NCBI GenBank assembly: GCA_903908785.1 | Contig: CAIVTL010000372.1 | Span: forward strand, 1-9,961 | DNA: 9,961 bases | From: Caldifarciminota bacterium | GTDB taxonomy: Bacteria > Hydrothermota > Tepidihabitantia > Tepidihabitantales > Tepidihabitantaceae | Reading direction: 5' to 3' | Shown: positions 1 through 6,985 of the stretch, piece by piece | Layout of the letters: the number at the start of each line of letters is the position of its first letter | How positions within the stretch are numbered: the first letter of the stretch is position 1 | Program-made: the position numbers and the translations under genes | The notes under the pieces: model-generated | Told to the model about the DNA's origin: nothing | Database searches by the model: none | The model's input: only the letters and a program-made list of their open reading frames with translations

Positions 1-10
1 CAAGAGATGC

Positions 11-40
11 TTCTGTTCTGTTCTGTTCTGGTCTGTTCTG
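11..40. repeat. 5-bp tandem repeat, six TTCTG units
   Basis: Six consecutive pentamers are read directly: four TTCTG, one GTCTG variant, then TTCTG. The array lies about 190 bases upstream of the first gene of the plus-strand cluster. A pentamer array of this kind can change length by slippage. It is outside any credible gene, so an effect could only be on promoter or leader spacing, which is inference. Confidence 0.85.
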
Positions 41-203
41 CGTGGCATCCGCTTGCGCGTAGGACAGAGTTCTCCCGTAATACCAACTTCGTCAACCCGT
101 CAGGTGAAGTAATCGGAGGCTGACTCCCAGCCTTCGCTGCTGCCTCGCACGCGAAGGCAGGGGGGGTCGCGAGAGGCGAAGCCTGTAGAGGAGTCAACAG
201 AAG
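41..203 (+). other. Leader region upstream of the plus-strand cluster
   Basis: No gene is visible here. The stretch contains an 8-bp inverted repeat (GCCTTCGC at 130-137, GCGAAGGC at 151-158, 13-base loop) and a run of seven G at 160-166. An overlapping alternative pairing (CTGCCT 140-145 with AGGCAG 155-160) is also possible. No convincing -35/-10 pair was found. The transcription start of the cluster is presumably here or just upstream of the window. Confidence 0.4.
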
Positions 204-212
204 TTGCATGAA

Positions 213-218
213 AAGGGG
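213..218 (+). promoter_or_regulatory. Ribosome-binding site deciding the ATG at 228
   Basis: AAGGGG lies 9 bases before the ATG at 228, which begins a compact signal peptide. A competing AGAGGAG at 187-193 sits 10 bases before a TTG at 204 and 14 before an ATG at 208, so the start is favoured rather than proven. Confidence 0.5.
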
Positions 219-227
219 TTTGTTAAG

Positions 228-2198
228 ATGAAGTTACTAGCTTACATAGGCCTGGCGGCGACAATGGCGCTGCTGGCTTCACCGGCTGTTGCCGAGCAGT
301 CCTGGGACTGGCTCAGCTTGTCCGGCAACGGCACCAGCCCGAATCAGTCCCGTATGATTCAACTAAGCCCGGGTCAGACGACAAATGCACCCTGGGTTCA
401 TGGTGTCTGGGATGAAGTTCCGATATACAACGTCTGGTCGGAAGACGGAGGAGTGACCTGGAACGGTCCGGTGCCCATCCCGAATCCCGTGCTTAACTAT
501 CACCCGGCGCTCAATGTGCCAGTTGATGGTCATCCGTGGGTGTGCTATTGGGCGCAGACTGGCAGCACATGGAATGCGTTATTCCTCGGCGTGTGGCGCA
601 ACCACAGCGCCCCGCTCGATTGGTACATCTCCGCACCTATGGCGGGGCAAGACGGCGGCGGCAGTGGCGTGTCAGCTGTACTTAGCGCGACTGATGGCGG
701 GCCGATGGTGTACGCCGTTACCACCGTCAACGCTCAGGACAACTCGTACTTGATGTTCTACGCCTTCGACACCCTGCCAGGACCACAACCGTACGCCTCG
801 GCTGTGCTGGCAAGCACTTACCACTACCTGTACGACTTCCATCCGACGATAGACTACACGCCCGGCGACATCGTGCATATTGCTTATCAGATGCCAGACG
901 GCCAGATTTGGTACAAGACATGGACAGCGCCGATCTCCCCCGGGCAAATCAGGCTGCATGTGCCCATACCATGGGCAGCTGCGGTACAAGTAACCCCGAA
1001 TGGCATGCCTGGCCCCAACACGAACGCTTCGATTGATGCTGACGGGCAAACGGTCTACTGCTCGTGGCGGGGTCCGCATGACCAGAACGATGCCACTGGA
1101 GAGATCTGGCGGAGGTTCAGGTTCGTTTGGCAAACCCCACCCGTATGGTGGCCGCAAGCAACCGCCGAGGACCTCAGCAACTCGCCCGGGATCGAGTCTG
1201 ACTACCCTCAGTGCGGCACGGGTACGACGACGACGTGGCAGGAAGAGTACGTATTGCCCACTAGTCACACCGAGGTCTATGCTGCGTTCCCCGGGTCCCC
1301 CCCAGTGAAGATCAGCTCGTCCCCGGGGTTCAACAACATGTGGCCGCAGAATGCAGTCCGGAACCCCGTACTGCCAGAGCCGTACGCGATAAACTGCTAC
1401 ACGCTCTGGACGCAACAGGACCTCCTGAACCAGTATCACCACCGCACCTACTACAAATTGTACAAATACATCCCGATGGCTGCGGGCGGATTGGAGTACC
1501 CAACGTATCTGAAGGCTGAACTTGGCGAGTCCCTGCCTTCGCCGTACTGTTTGGCCCGTACGGGCTATCGAACGTACGGGGAGATGCGGGTGGACTTTGG
1601 CGAGTCGCGACTCGTCTACGAATTGCCGTACCTGGACCCGTCGCACAGCTACGTCGCGGAGTGTATTCTGTTCAATGGAGAGCAGACCGCCATCACGCAA
1701 CGAATCGAGGCCGGCGGGGTCTTGATGGGCCGAGTCACACTCAAGCCCGGGAGCTGTGATACGCTCCGCGTGACCCTCCCGCGCGCGGCGTACAGGGACA
1801 CACGGGCCAGGGTTGAGGTCGTAAGGGAATCGGGCCCGTTCGCATGCTTGGCCAATACGGTGAAGGTTTATGAGAGGTTCGACAGCCGGGGTGGCGACGG
1901 TGCCCAAGCGGGCCCCGCCGAACTCGGACGGCTGGACATCTCGGTCACGCCGAACCCGTTCTCTTCACGATGCGTCCTCAAGTGCGGAGCCGGGCTGCCG
2001 GCTGGAGCAACGGCCCGAGTCTACGATGCGAACGGCTGCCTCGTACGCAACCTGGCAGTGCATCGAGAGGCGACCGGAGGCAGCTTCGTGTCGTGGGATG
2101 GCGCGGACGAAGCGGGGTGGCAGGTCCCCTCAGGCGTGTTCTACTGCCGCATCGGCACAGATGGGCACGCGGTCTCGGCTAAGGTCGTAAGACGCTAG
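228..2198 (+). CDS. Exported sialidase/BNR-like propeller protein with C-terminal type IX-style sorting domain
   Basis: 656 residues from the ATG at 228. Residues 1-22 form a clear signal peptide (short basic start, hydrophobic core, cut after AVA before EQ). AAGGGG at 213-218 gives a ribosome-binding site 9 bases upstream. An in-frame TTG at 204, preceded by AGAGGAG (187-193), would add eight residues before the signal peptide and is less likely. Residues 71-78 (SEDGGVTW) resemble an Asp-box of BNR/sialidase propellers. Later segments of the form 'IDADGQTVYCSW' and 'DYTPGDIVHIAY' suggest further blades, but catalytic sialidase residues were not recognised. Residues about 569-656 (start ISVTPNPF, Y/F-rich GVFYCRI, ending VVRR) match the FlgD-like / T9SS type A sorting fold. 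The protein is probably surface-exposed or secreted and its ligand is unknown. It is the first gene of a four-gene cluster; the next starts 8 bases after its stop. Confidence 0.85.
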   Translation: MKLLAYIGLAATMALLASPAVAEQSWDWLSLSGNGTSPNQSRMIQLSPGQTTNAPWVHGVWDEVPIYNVWSEDGGVTWNGPVPIPNPVLNYHPALNVPVDGHPWVCYWAQTGSTWNALFLGVWRNHSAPLDWYISAPMAGQDGGGSGVSAVLSATDGGPMVYAVTTVNAQDNSYLMFYAFDTLPGPQPYASAVLASTYHYLYDFHPTIDYTPGDIVHIAYQMPDGQIWYKTWTAPISPGQIRLHVPIPWAAAVQVTPNGMPGPNTNASIDADGQTVYCSWRGPHDQNDATGEIWRRFRFVWQTPPVWWPQATAEDLSNSPGIESDYPQCGTGTTTTWQEEYVLPTSHTEVYAAFPGSPPVKISSSPGFNNMWPQNAVRNPVLPEPYAINCYTLWTQQDLLNQYHHRTYYKLYKYIPMAAGGLEYPTYLKAELGESLPSPYCLARTGYRTYGEMRVDFGESRLVYELPYLDPSHSYVAECILFNGEQTAITQRIEAGGVLMGRVTLKPGSCDTLRVTLPRAAYRDTRARVEVVRESGPFACLANTVKVYERFDSRGGDGAQAGPAELGRLDISVTPNPFSSRCVLKCGAGLPAGATARVYDANGCLVRNLAVHREATGGSFVSWDGADEAGWQVPSGVFYCRIGTDGHAVSAKVVRR

Positions 2199-2206
2199 GC
2201 CCGGTT

Positions 2207-4039
2207 TTGAAGCGGGCAGGAGTTTCCCTCCTGCCCGCTCTGGTCGTCACGTTCTTCATTCAGCCGTTTGCACGGGCAGGCGGTTCAGTCTTGCGGCTGA
2301 AGCCGGTTCTGTACTTGAGCCCGTCAGCCCAGTCGTGCGGTGCAAACGACTACATCCCGATTCACGACGTGGATGGCGACGGACTTCTCGAGATGGCCTA
2401 TCGAACCGGTAGGGCTGATAGCATGGGAACGAATCCCCAACGGCTGGAGATAGGACGATTCCTGCCGTTCAACCGCTGGATGCTGCTCTGGGCCGACACG
2501 TGCGAGTACCCGCCCCTGCCGGGCGTCAACCGCGCGTACTTCGTTCCGGGCGCCATCGGTGACCCTGACGACGATGGACTAACTGATATCGTAGGCGAGA
2601 ACTGGGTCTTCGAGAGCACAGCGACGCCGACAATCCTCTGTAACCTCGAGCAACGCAGCACGGCGGCCCTACCTGACAGCATGACATGGAGCTACACCCT
2701 TTGCCAGTATTCTGTGGCCGCACTCGCCGTACTTGCCGGCACCCTCGACCCGGACAGCCTGTCTGACATCTTGGATGATGGCGACGGCGGTACGATAATC
2801 GTCGAGAACCGTGGAAACGACCGGTACGCGCTCTCGTGGACCGCCCCCGGTCTGCTGTCGGGCACGTTCGCGGTGGGGGACTTCGACCTTGACGGTAAGC
2901 CGGAATTTGCCGGATGTTACGAAGCATATGTGTCTGTTTGGAAGTCGAACGGTGACAACCAATACCAACAGGTCTTCCTGGACCAAACTGGTCTTGCTAA
3001 TGGAGGCCCGGATTGCTTCTTCGGTCGGGACGTCAATAGGAACGGCAGACCTGAATTCTACATCTCCTTCGCTCGCTACATCTCGAACAACGACTGGATG
3101 TGCTACCTGCTTGCGTGGGAGGCGGACGGCGAGACCTATACACGGGTAGTAGTTGATTCCGGGTTTGTGCACAACGGCAGCCCGCTGGGACGGAGCATGT
3201 GCGCGGACATAGACGGTGACGGTATTGATGAAGTCATCTGGGCGACTGCCACAGGCCTCTCGATCTACAGAGCCGGACCAGGCGGAAGCTTCGCGCGCGT
3301 GGGCGGCTGGACCAATGTTCTCAATCCCGGCGACCCGGCCTGTCTGAACGTGAACGTGGCCGACGTGAACTACGACGGGTACAACGAAATCGTTGTCGCT
3401 TACCTGCTCAAGGCTGCCGTGCTTGAGGTCGAGGCGATTCGGATGCTGGCACCGAACCGCCGGACGACGTACCAGCCCGGCGACACGTGCCGTATCAGTT
3501 GGCAGACTTACAGCCCGCCGCCGTGCGATTCGGTGTCGCTGTTCTTGCGCAGGGACACGACATATCAACTGGACACGATTGCCCACGGGCTTGCGCCTGA
3601 CGATACGCCTTATGTGTGGATTGTGCCGAACATCCGCGCCGACTCGGCTTACGTGATGGCCATCGCCTATGGGCCGGGCTGGCAGTACGATGAGTCAGAC
3701 AGCGCCATTCGGATTCTGGGCACTGGCATCAGCGAGGAGAGGCCGGTGCGCGTCCGCGAGTTACGGCTGGCCGTGGCACCTAACCCGGCGCGCGGGCCGG
3801 CGCACGTCAGCTATGACCTGCCCGCGTGCGTTCCAGTCGAGGTCTCTGTGCTAGACCTGACAGGCCGCAAGGTCACGACACTGGCATCGGGCCGGTTGGG
3901 TCCGGGCCGGTATCAGGCGGTCTGGAACCGGCAGGACAATCAAGGCCGCAGACTGCCGGCCGGGGTCTATTTCGTACGATTGGCTGCAGGAGAGAAGACG
4001 AGGCTGGTCAAGCTGGTTCTGACCGGGGAGGAAAGATGA
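2207..4039 (+). CDS. Exported FG-GAP/VCBS repeat protein with Kre9/KNH-like domain and sorting domain
   Basis: 610 residues. The start is TTG at 2207; the next in-frame methionine is residue 64, and only the TTG gives a signal peptide (1-24, cut after ARA). No Shine-Dalgarno sequence is visible, so translation may be coupled to the upstream gene, whose stop is 8 bases away. Calcium-loop motifs typical of FG-GAP/VCBS propellers recur at DVDGDG 54-59, DPDDDG 119-124, DFDLDG 225-230, DVNRNG 275-280, DIDGDG 334-339 and DVNYDG 386-391, implying an integrin-like propeller across about 40-405. Residues about 410-504 (IRMLAPN, YQPGDTCRISW, WIVPNI) resemble the Kre9/KNH beta-sandwich. Residues about 520-607 (LAVAPNP, LDLTGRKV, WNRQDNQGR, AGVYFVRL) form the sorting domain. 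A role in adhesion or display is inferred. A perfect 12-bp hairpin lies in the signal-peptide codons, and the stop overlaps the next start (ATGA, 4036-4039). Confidence 0.88.
   Translation: MKRAGVSLLPALVVTFFIQPFARAGGSVLRLKPVLYLSPSAQSCGANDYIPIHDVDGDGLLEMAYRTGRADSMGTNPQRLEIGRFLPFNRWMLLWADTCEYPPLPGVNRAYFVPGAIGDPDDDGLTDIVGENWVFESTATPTILCNLEQRSTAALPDSMTWSYTLCQYSVAALAVLAGTLDPDSLSDILDDGDGGTIIVENRGNDRYALSWTAPGLLSGTFAVGDFDLDGKPEFAGCYEAYVSVWKSNGDNQYQQVFLDQTGLANGGPDCFFGRDVNRNGRPEFYISFARYISNNDWMCYLLAWEADGETYTRVVVDSGFVHNGSPLGRSMCADIDGDGIDEVIWATATGLSIYRAGPGGSFARVGGWTNVLNPGDPACLNVNVADVNYDGYNEIVVAYLLKAAVLEVEAIRMLAPNRRTTYQPGDTCRISWQTYSPPPCDSVSLFLRRDTTYQLDTIAHGLAPDDTPYVWIVPNIRADSAYVMAIAYGPGWQYDESDSAIRILGTGISEERPVRVRELRLAVAPNPARGPAHVSYDLPACVPVEVSVLDLTGRKVTTLASGRLGPGRYQAVWNRQDNQGRRLPAGVYFVRLAAGEKTRLVKLVLTGEER
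2211..2239 (+). promoter_or_regulatory. Perfect 12-bp GC-rich hairpin just inside the FG-GAP gene
   Basis: AGCGGGCAGGAG (2211-2222) and its exact reverse complement CTCCTGCCCGCT (2228-2239) flank a 5-base loop, TTTCC. It begins one base after the TTG start codon (2207-2209) and encodes part of the signal peptide (RAGVSLLP). The shape is that of an intrinsic terminator, but no T-run follows (CTGGTCGTC). It should be a strong block to initiation or a polarity/processing site between genes one and two; the structure is seen, the role is inferred. Confidence 0.6.
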
Positions 4040-4560
4040 GACCGACAGCGCGCACGCAGAGATTCTTCGCTCCGCTCAGAATGACAATCCTGGCGCTGGG
4101 TCTTGTTGCGAGTCTTGCCGGTACGCTGATAGCTGCACCGGGCACGATGCGGATGGAGCGGTTCACATCAATTCGTGAGCACGACAAGCTCATCCTCACC
4201 TTGGAGGACTCCTGCCTGTGCGATACGAGCATGACAACCGACAGCCGGAACGTAACGTACCTTGCCTGCTGTGATTCGGGCCGGGTGTTCGTCCGCATGT
4301 CGCCTTCGCCTTTCGCCTCGTCCGGCGTGGACAAAGGTGACGGCGTGACGTGGTCCCCTAGGATGCTGTTGAGCCGCAGCAACTTGCGCGCAGGCCCGGT
4401 CATCTTCGAGCTGGCGGAGCCGGGCAAGGAGCCGCTCATGGTCGTGATGTGGCGGGAAAGAGCCTCGGGCCTGACTTGCGTCATGCGCAGCCTCCTGTAT
4501 CCCGGCGTGTTCCCGCCGCAGTGGAGTGTACCCCTGGTGATGGGTTCCAGGCCGGAATAG
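4036..4560 (+). CDS. Short exported sialidase-like protein without sorting domain
   Basis: 174 residues from the ATG at 4036, which overlaps the preceding stop by 4 bases and has a strong ribosome-binding site (GGGGAGG, 4025-4031). Residues 1-35 look like a signal peptide with a long basic n-region; the hydrophobic core begins near residue 16. Residues 6-15 are encoded by a widespread dispersed repeat, so an alternative start is the ATG at 4081, though that one has no ribosome-binding site. The mature part has one Asp-box-like stretch (DKGDGVTW, 99-106) resembling that of the first gene, and several cysteines (60, 62, 78, 79, 148). It is far shorter than its neighbours and lacks the C-terminal sorting domain that the other three have. 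It may be a truncated paralogue or a periplasmic partner. Product identity beyond 'sialidase-like fragment' is not established. Confidence 0.6.
   Translation: MRPTARTQRFFAPLRMTILALGLVASLAGTLIAAPGTMRMERFTSIREHDKLILTLEDSCLCDTSMTTDSRNVTYLACCDSGRVFVRMSPSPFASSGVDKGDGVTWSPRMLLSRSNLRAGPVIFELAEPGKEPLMVVMWRERASGLTCVMRSLLYPGVFPPQWSVPLVMGSRPE
4060..4085 (+). repeat. Widespread dispersed 26-base repeat inside a signal-peptide region
   Basis: The sequence begins AGATTCTTCGC and ends CTCAGAATGACA. This matches a dispersed repeat familiar from many bacterial genomes, whose translations (RFFAPLRMT on one strand, VILSEAKNL-like on the other) recur among hypothetical proteins. Here it overlaps codons 9-17 of the short sialidase-like gene and supplies the second candidate start codon at 4081. 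The family assignment is from memory, not from a search. Confidence 0.55.
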
Positions 4561-4562
4561 CA

Positions 4563-6371
4563 GTGTCCCGCGTGATACTAAGTGCGAAGAGGAACAGTCC
4601 TGTTGGCTTGCTCTCCGCTGGGCTGGCGCTGGCCGCGCTTCTGGCAACAGCGGGTGCGATTGAGCAGAGCTTCTCGGACACGGTTTTCCCTCCTCCGGGC
4701 TGGCTCGCGGTCAATGCCGACTCAGGCGTCCGCTACTGGCAGCGGCTGGACATCGGGACCCGGACTCCGCCCGGCTGCGCCTACTGCGGATGGGAAGGCT
4801 ACTATCTACGCAACGACGATTGGCTCATCACGCCTCAGTGCTCGGTTGTGACCGGAGACCGGTTCTCGTTCTGGTGCCGGGCGCAGGACGACGCGTTTCG
4901 CGAGAGTCTTGAGGTCTGGATTTCCACCGGCCCGCCGTATGTGCCCGCCTTCACGCGCCTTGATGCCTTCGGGACTGGCTCGACAGTCTACACTTTCCAT
5001 GAGTATGCCTTGTCCGCGTACGCCGGTCAGAAGGTCTTTTTCGCCTTTGTCTATCGGTCATGGAACCAGTTCGGCCTGATGATTGACGACGTGTCCGGCC
5101 CGGATGAATGGAATCCGGTTCACGATGTCGGTGTCACGCGTATCCTTGCGCCTACCGGCAGCATGAGGCTCGGGCGCGTCGTCCGGCCCAGTTGCCGGGT
5201 TGCGAACTTCACCGGCTCATCCGAGTGGCTACGCGTGTCGTATGCCATCAGCGGGCTCTGGCACGGCGATACCGGCATTGCTCTGGCTCCATACGAATCC
5301 ACCACGGTGACCTTTCCTGAAGTCGCGTTCTGGCAGCCGGACACGTACATCGTTACCTGTGCCACGCATCTTGGAGCTGACCAGCGGTTCTGGAATGACA
5401 CCGCCCGGGCGCAGGTCGCCGTCTATCAGTTCCAGCCTCGCGGCGGGCCGGATTCACTGGGCTACGTCTGGTTTGACTCCGACGACCCGCTGGGGCCGAC
5501 GTACAACTGGCAGGAGCTTTACTCATCGGGCACGCTGCTGGGATGGGGCGACGACAGCCTCTGGCAACTGGACCTGCCATGGACGTTCCGAATGTATGAC
5601 CGCGACTACACGATGGTTTGGGTCTCGACCAACGGCTGGCTGGCCCTGGGTCCGCCTTCGCAGACCAACCCGGCCGACTCCAATGTCGCGATTCCGAGTA
5701 CGCCGCAGCCCAATCGGCTGATAGCGCCTTTCTGGGATGACCTCTGGGTCAAGGGCGGAGAAGGCGGCATCTGGCATCAGACTTTCGATGACTCGATTCT
5801 TGTCATCGAGTGGTATCATGTCCGGCGCAAGGGCTGCGAACCGTGCAGCCTCAACTTCGAGGCCAAGCTGTTCCGCAGCGGCGCAATCGAGTTCCACTAC
5901 GCGGGCGTGACAACCGGCGACCCGCAGTATGACGCGGGCATGAGCGCGACTATCGGCATCGAGGACTACGCCGGCACGGTCGGGCTCCAGTACCTGTACA
6001 ACGGCGAGCCACCTGGGAACCTGATCGAATCCGGCCGCGCAATCAGGTTCACGCCGCCGCCGCCCGGAATCGAGGACGAACAAGCTCTCCCCGTCCCGCG
6101 TCGGGTCACGTTATCTGTCGCCAACCCGGTTCGTGGTCAGGCATCCATTTCGTATACCCTGCCACAGGCCGCGCACGTCAACGTGGAAGTCATGGACATC
6201 GCAGGCCGACTGGTCGCCACGCTAACTGACGGCAACCAGAAGCCGGGCAGCTACCACCTCATATGGAACCGGCAGTACGCAATGGGTCGAAGCGTTTCGG
6301 CAGGGGTGTACTTCTGCACACTCGTCGCCGGTGAGCAGCGAATCATCCGGAAGGTCGTGCTGGCGGAGTAA
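4563..6371 (+). CDS. Exported choice-of-anchor-J (cleaved adhesin-like) multidomain protein with sorting domain
   Basis: 602 residues from the GTG at 4563, two bases after the preceding stop. This gives a signal peptide (1-32, cut near TAGA/IEQ). An in-frame GTG at 4572 is also possible. An open frame extends back to 4449, but that would bury the signal peptide. No strong ribosome-binding site is seen; coupling to the upstream gene is likely. Residues about 35-180 (SFSDTVFPPPGW, NDDWLITP, GDRFSFWCR, IDDVSGPD) match the choice-of-anchor J / cleaved-adhesin jelly roll. Residues about 185-290 resemble an Ig/CARDB-like spacer. Residues about 298-498 (GYVWFDSDDP, VWVSTNGWLALG, RLIAPFWDDLW, GAIEFHY) match a recurrent beta domain of bacterial secreted proteins that I cannot name. 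Residues about 515-602 (LSVANPVRG, MDIAGRLVATL, AGVYFCTLVAG, RKVVLAE) are the sorting domain. No catalytic motif is visible; an adhesive or scaffold role is inferred. Confidence 0.85.
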   Translation: MSRVILSAKRNSPVGLLSAGLALAALLATAGAIEQSFSDTVFPPPGWLAVNADSGVRYWQRLDIGTRTPPGCAYCGWEGYYLRNDDWLITPQCSVVTGDRFSFWCRAQDDAFRESLEVWISTGPPYVPAFTRLDAFGTGSTVYTFHEYALSAYAGQKVFFAFVYRSWNQFGLMIDDVSGPDEWNPVHDVGVTRILAPTGSMRLGRVVRPSCRVANFTGSSEWLRVSYAISGLWHGDTGIALAPYESTTVTFPEVAFWQPDTYIVTCATHLGADQRFWNDTARAQVAVYQFQPRGGPDSLGYVWFDSDDPLGPTYNWQELYSSGTLLGWGDDSLWQLDLPWTFRMYDRDYTMVWVSTNGWLALGPPSQTNPADSNVAIPSTPQPNRLIAPFWDDLWVKGGEGGIWHQTFDDSILVIEWYHVRRKGCEPCSLNFEAKLFRSGAIEFHYAGVTTGDPQYDAGMSATIGIEDYAGTVGLQYLYNGEPPGNLIESGRAIRFTPPPPGIEDEQALPVPRRVTLSVANPVRGQASISYTLPQAAHVNVEVMDIAGRLVATLTDGNQKPGSYHLIWNRQYAMGRSVSAGVYFCTLVAGEQRIIRKVVLAE

Positions 6372-6384
6372 CGGAGAGTACGCC

Positions 6385-6408
6385 AGTGGTCGAGTGCTCT
6401 AGTGCTCC
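6385..6408. repeat. 8-bp tandem repeat, three units
   Basis: AGTGGTCG, AGTGCTCT and AGTGCTCC follow one another directly, starting 13 bases after the stop of the choice-of-anchor-J gene. Unit identity is 6 to 7 of 8 positions. It is one of three short tandem arrays of different period in this window. Confidence 0.65.
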
Positions 6409-6896
6409 ATTAAGAATGGTCGGAATCGGCAGTTAGAAATCGACAGACCTAGGTCAACTTGGTACCACTGTAGTAGGCCTCAAGACCGCGGCGGGACGGG
6501 TTCAACACGCGGCGGCATGGACCCAAAAGGACAACTGATGTCTTCAGCTGAGCCAGAACTTACCTAAGTAGGCTGACGAGTGTGCCTTAGGCGCTATCAA
6601 GGTCGCCAAAATCGACATTCCGGAAACCACGGCGCGAACCGTTCCCAAGACGGTTCCCGGGGTGATGTCTGGAGGCAGTCCTAAGCCGGTTTTCACGGCG
6701 GTTTCGGCCCTGACTTCCGGCCCGAAATGGATGGCGACTTTGCGGCCGACTCGCAGAAGGAAAGGCAGGCTGATTGCTCGTCCGAATCCGACAGGCAATT
6801 GCGAACCGAACTTCGGAACGACAGCCGGCGTGATTTGTTCAGCGACTCGCGAGCCGACTTGCAGGCCCTTTTGCGGAGCGAGTTCCGCGGCCTGTT

Positions 6897-6942
6897 GCGA
6901 AAGCGGGGACAGTCCCCAAAGCGGTACAGTCCCCGTTTTCGC
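6897..6942. repeat. REP-like inverted element with GGGGACAGTCCCC core (copy 1)
   Basis: Arms GCGAAAGCGGGG (6897-6908) and CCCCGTTTTCGC (6931-6942) are inverted with one mismatch. They enclose the exact palindrome GGGGAC-A-GTCCCC (6905-6917) and a second, degenerate copy ending GTACAGTCCCC (6924-6934). The same two-core architecture occurs at 9601-9674. REP/BIME-type elements, often mobilised by Y1 (RAYT) transposases, are the closest known class; that link is inference, as no transposase is in view. Confidence 0.6.
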
Positions 6943-6985
6943 CGCTCTCGCGAGTTACGAGCTACTGGACGATGTACGTATGCAG

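Noticed and set aside
53..83. Possible promoter: TTGCGC at 53-58 and TAATAC at 78-83
   Set aside because: Each box matches the sigma-70 consensus at only about three positions and the 19-base spacing is long; no better than chance.
130..158. 8-bp inverted repeat with 13-base loop as a riboswitch or terminator
   Set aside because: Arms this short with a loop this long are expected by chance, no T-run follows, and no riboswitch consensus was recognised.
1601..1614. 14-bp perfect palindrome CGAGTCGCGACTCG inside the first gene
   Set aside because: A palindrome of this length is expected about once in a window this size by rough estimate, and it lies in ordinary coding sequence.
672..1907. Long minus-strand open frame opposite the first gene (also 2669-3586 and 5523-6083 minus)
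   Set aside because: In GC-rich DNA the strand opposite a real gene often stays open. These frames lack signal peptides, ribosome-binding sites and recognisable domains, while the plus-strand genes have all of them.
4449..4562. Longer start for the choice-of-anchor-J gene
   Set aside because: It would place 38 residues before the signal peptide and overlap the preceding gene by over 100 bases; the GTG at 4563 is simpler.
6544..6798. Minus-strand open frame of 84 codons in the spacer
   Set aside because: No supporting start signal, domain or neighbour coupling; composition unlike the real genes here.
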